From: Shewanella sp. UCD-KL12 | GTDB taxonomy: Bacteria; Pseudomonadota; Gammaproteobacteria; Enterobacterales; Shewanellaceae | Assembly: GCF_001957125.1 (NCBI RefSeq) | Contig: NZ_MPHJ01000011.1 | Span: 423 to 64,422, forward strand | Direction: 5' to 3' | DNA length: 64,000 nt | Shown: positions 63,191-64,000 of the stretch, piece after piece | How the letters are laid out: each line of letters begins with the position of its first letter | Numbering within the stretch: the stretch's first letter is position 1 | The notes under the pieces: generated by a model | Told to the model about the DNA's origin: nothing | What the model saw: only the letters and a program-made list of their open reading frames with translations | The model's database searches: none | Translations under genes and position numbers: made by a program

Positions 63191-63759
63191 GTGCGCTCCT
63201 TGCTACAGCTTGTGTTGACCAGTGACTCAACCTTTGAATTGACTCGATTCCACTCAGTAATATTGGCACTTAACGTATCGGTAATACCATCAACCTGCCT
63301 GATAACGCCGTTGATATCCACTAAGAAACTGGTTGGTGTCCCCATGACACCAAAACGGTGAGTCACCTCAGCGTTATCATCGAAAGCAATCGCATAATTA
63401 GTTGAAAAGCGAGATTGAAACTGGGCGATTTCAGCCAACGAGTCGCTCCAGCTAGTATTAACAGCTAACAGTTTAGCTTGTTCACCATACTCACTTTGAA
63501 TATCGACCAAATGAGACGCCTTCTTCATACAGGGGCCACACCAAGTATTCCAAAAGATGAGATAAACAGCACGTTTACCGCGGTAATCACTTAGGTTAAA
63601 CCCTTCGCCATCTAGCTGCTGTAAACTGAAATCAGGAGCTAACTCACCAACCGCTAAAGGAGCAGATAAACTTTGGCCTACACAAGCGAACCCAATCACT
63701 ATTGCCAATATGGGACGCGAAAAAAATGTTTGCTTGAGAAACGTTAAAACCTGATTCAT
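63184..63759 (-). CDS. TlpA/thioredoxin-family exported protein
   Basis: This is a 191-residue periplasmic thioredoxin-like protein. A signal segment (PILAIVIGFACVGQSLSA) is followed by the redoxin domain with FWNTWCGPCMKK and the cis-proline GTPTSFLVD. Extra cysteines at the end (NTSCSKERTC) could take part in relay or cofactor binding. It starts the operon with the Tat-signal subunit and GMC enzyme. The ATG at 63759 has AGGTGAAG upstream; a GTG two codons earlier is the alternative. Confidence 0.88.
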   Translation of the reverse strand: MNQVLTFLKQTFFSRPILAIVIGFACVGQSLSAPLAVGELAPDFSLQQLDGEGFNLSDYRGKRAVYLIFWNTWCGPCMKKASHLVDIQSEYGEQAKLLAVNTSWSDSLAEIAQFQSRFSTNYAIAFDDNAEVTHRFGVMGTPTSFLVDINGVIRQVDGITDTLSANITEWNRVNSKVESLVNTSCSKERTC

Positions 63760-63946
63760 CTTCACCTAGCCTGTTAAACCTTTGAATGATACACAAGTAC
63801 AGAAAACCAACATGTACAAGCAGACCGCCTTCATCAATAAAATAATTCAGGTTAACTTCATTTCACATGTTTAATTGATTTAGAACAAGTTTTAACCCAA
63901 ATTCATTCAATACATTATCAAGGTCTAATTGATAAGAGGGACTCCC

Positions 63947-64000
63947 ATGACGCTTAGCCCAATCAAGAGTAACAAGGATGTCGCTATCATAGGCGGTGGG
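63947..64000 (+). CDS. Start of a flavoprotein-like gene (partial)
   Basis: An ATG with AGAGGGA upstream opens an 18-codon frame that runs off the window and encodes MTLSPIKSNKDVAIIGGG. The last residues DVAIIGGG are the beginning of a GxGxxG dinucleotide-binding site, as in FAD-dependent monooxygenases, halogenases or oxidases. It is divergent from the TlpA/GMC operon. No more can be said from this fragment. Confidence 0.6.
   Translation, partial: MTLSPIKSNKDVAIIGGG

Overview
The window looks like a chromosomal segment of a marine gammaproteobacterium, most likely a Shewanella. Three things point that way: the style of the rRNA leader and tandem rrn promoters at the left edge, the clpB-pgeF-rluD-bamD gene order near an rrn operon, and several small families I associate with this genus (a DUF4447-type protein, a YehS/DUF1456 protein, abundant short intergenic repeats). 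This assignment is from memory of gene content; no database was searched. The DNA is moderately AT-rich, with no phage, transposase, CRISPR or conjugation genes.

Region by region. Positions 1-260 hold the reverse-strand leader and two promoters of an rRNA operon, whose 16S gene begins in the first six bases. Positions 580-8370 are mostly housekeeping: pssA, a small lipoprotein, clpB with a heat-shock promoter, pgeF, rluD, bamD with a candidate sigma-E promoter, a MITE-like element and tRNA-Phe. Positions 8517-24016 mix signalling and maintenance genes: an HBM-type chemoreceptor, an ornithine cyclodeaminase/mu-crystallin family enzyme, an ECF sigma/membrane protein/DUF4097 operon, rsuA, an M13 lipoprotein peptidase, an exported RelA/SpoT-fold protein beside a SUKH (SMI1/KNR4) protein, a GST, a lone receiver protein, a divergent NRAMP transporter and an exported serine hydrolase. 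Positions 24218-34799 hold malic enzyme, a LysR regulator, an amidohydrolase, a TPR-GGDEF cyclase and orphan periplasmic proteins, interleaved with repeat elements.

Positions 35440-37884 encode an unusual 814-residue curlin-repeat protein with a core of thirteen exact 22-residue repeats carrying an aspartate ladder, with no csg export genes in view. Positions 38857-53616 are an accessory catabolic region: aldehyde dehydrogenase, ThDP enzyme, alpha/beta hydrolase, VOC/extradiol-like protein, FAH-family hydrolase, two TauE/SafE permeases, a nitroreductase plus [2Fe-2S] ferredoxin, a second VOC protein, an aspartate-dehydrogenase-like enzyme and an MFS carrier, with adenosine deaminase and a Cache chemoreceptor embedded. 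The enzymes look like a pathway in which a ring or keto acid is cleaved, decarboxylated and oxidised; the substrate is not evident.

Positions 54034-64000 contain queG, dodecin, a GFA-family protein with an in-frame microsatellite, an exported M17 aminopeptidase, an exported alkyl-sulfatase-type metallo-hydrolase, and a TlpA / Tat-exported small subunit / GMC oxidoreductase operon, ending in the first 18 codons of a flavoprotein-like gene. The strongest leads are the giant curlin-like protein, the exported RelA/SpoT-fold protein beside a SUKH protein, and a mosaic intergenic repeat family seen three times.
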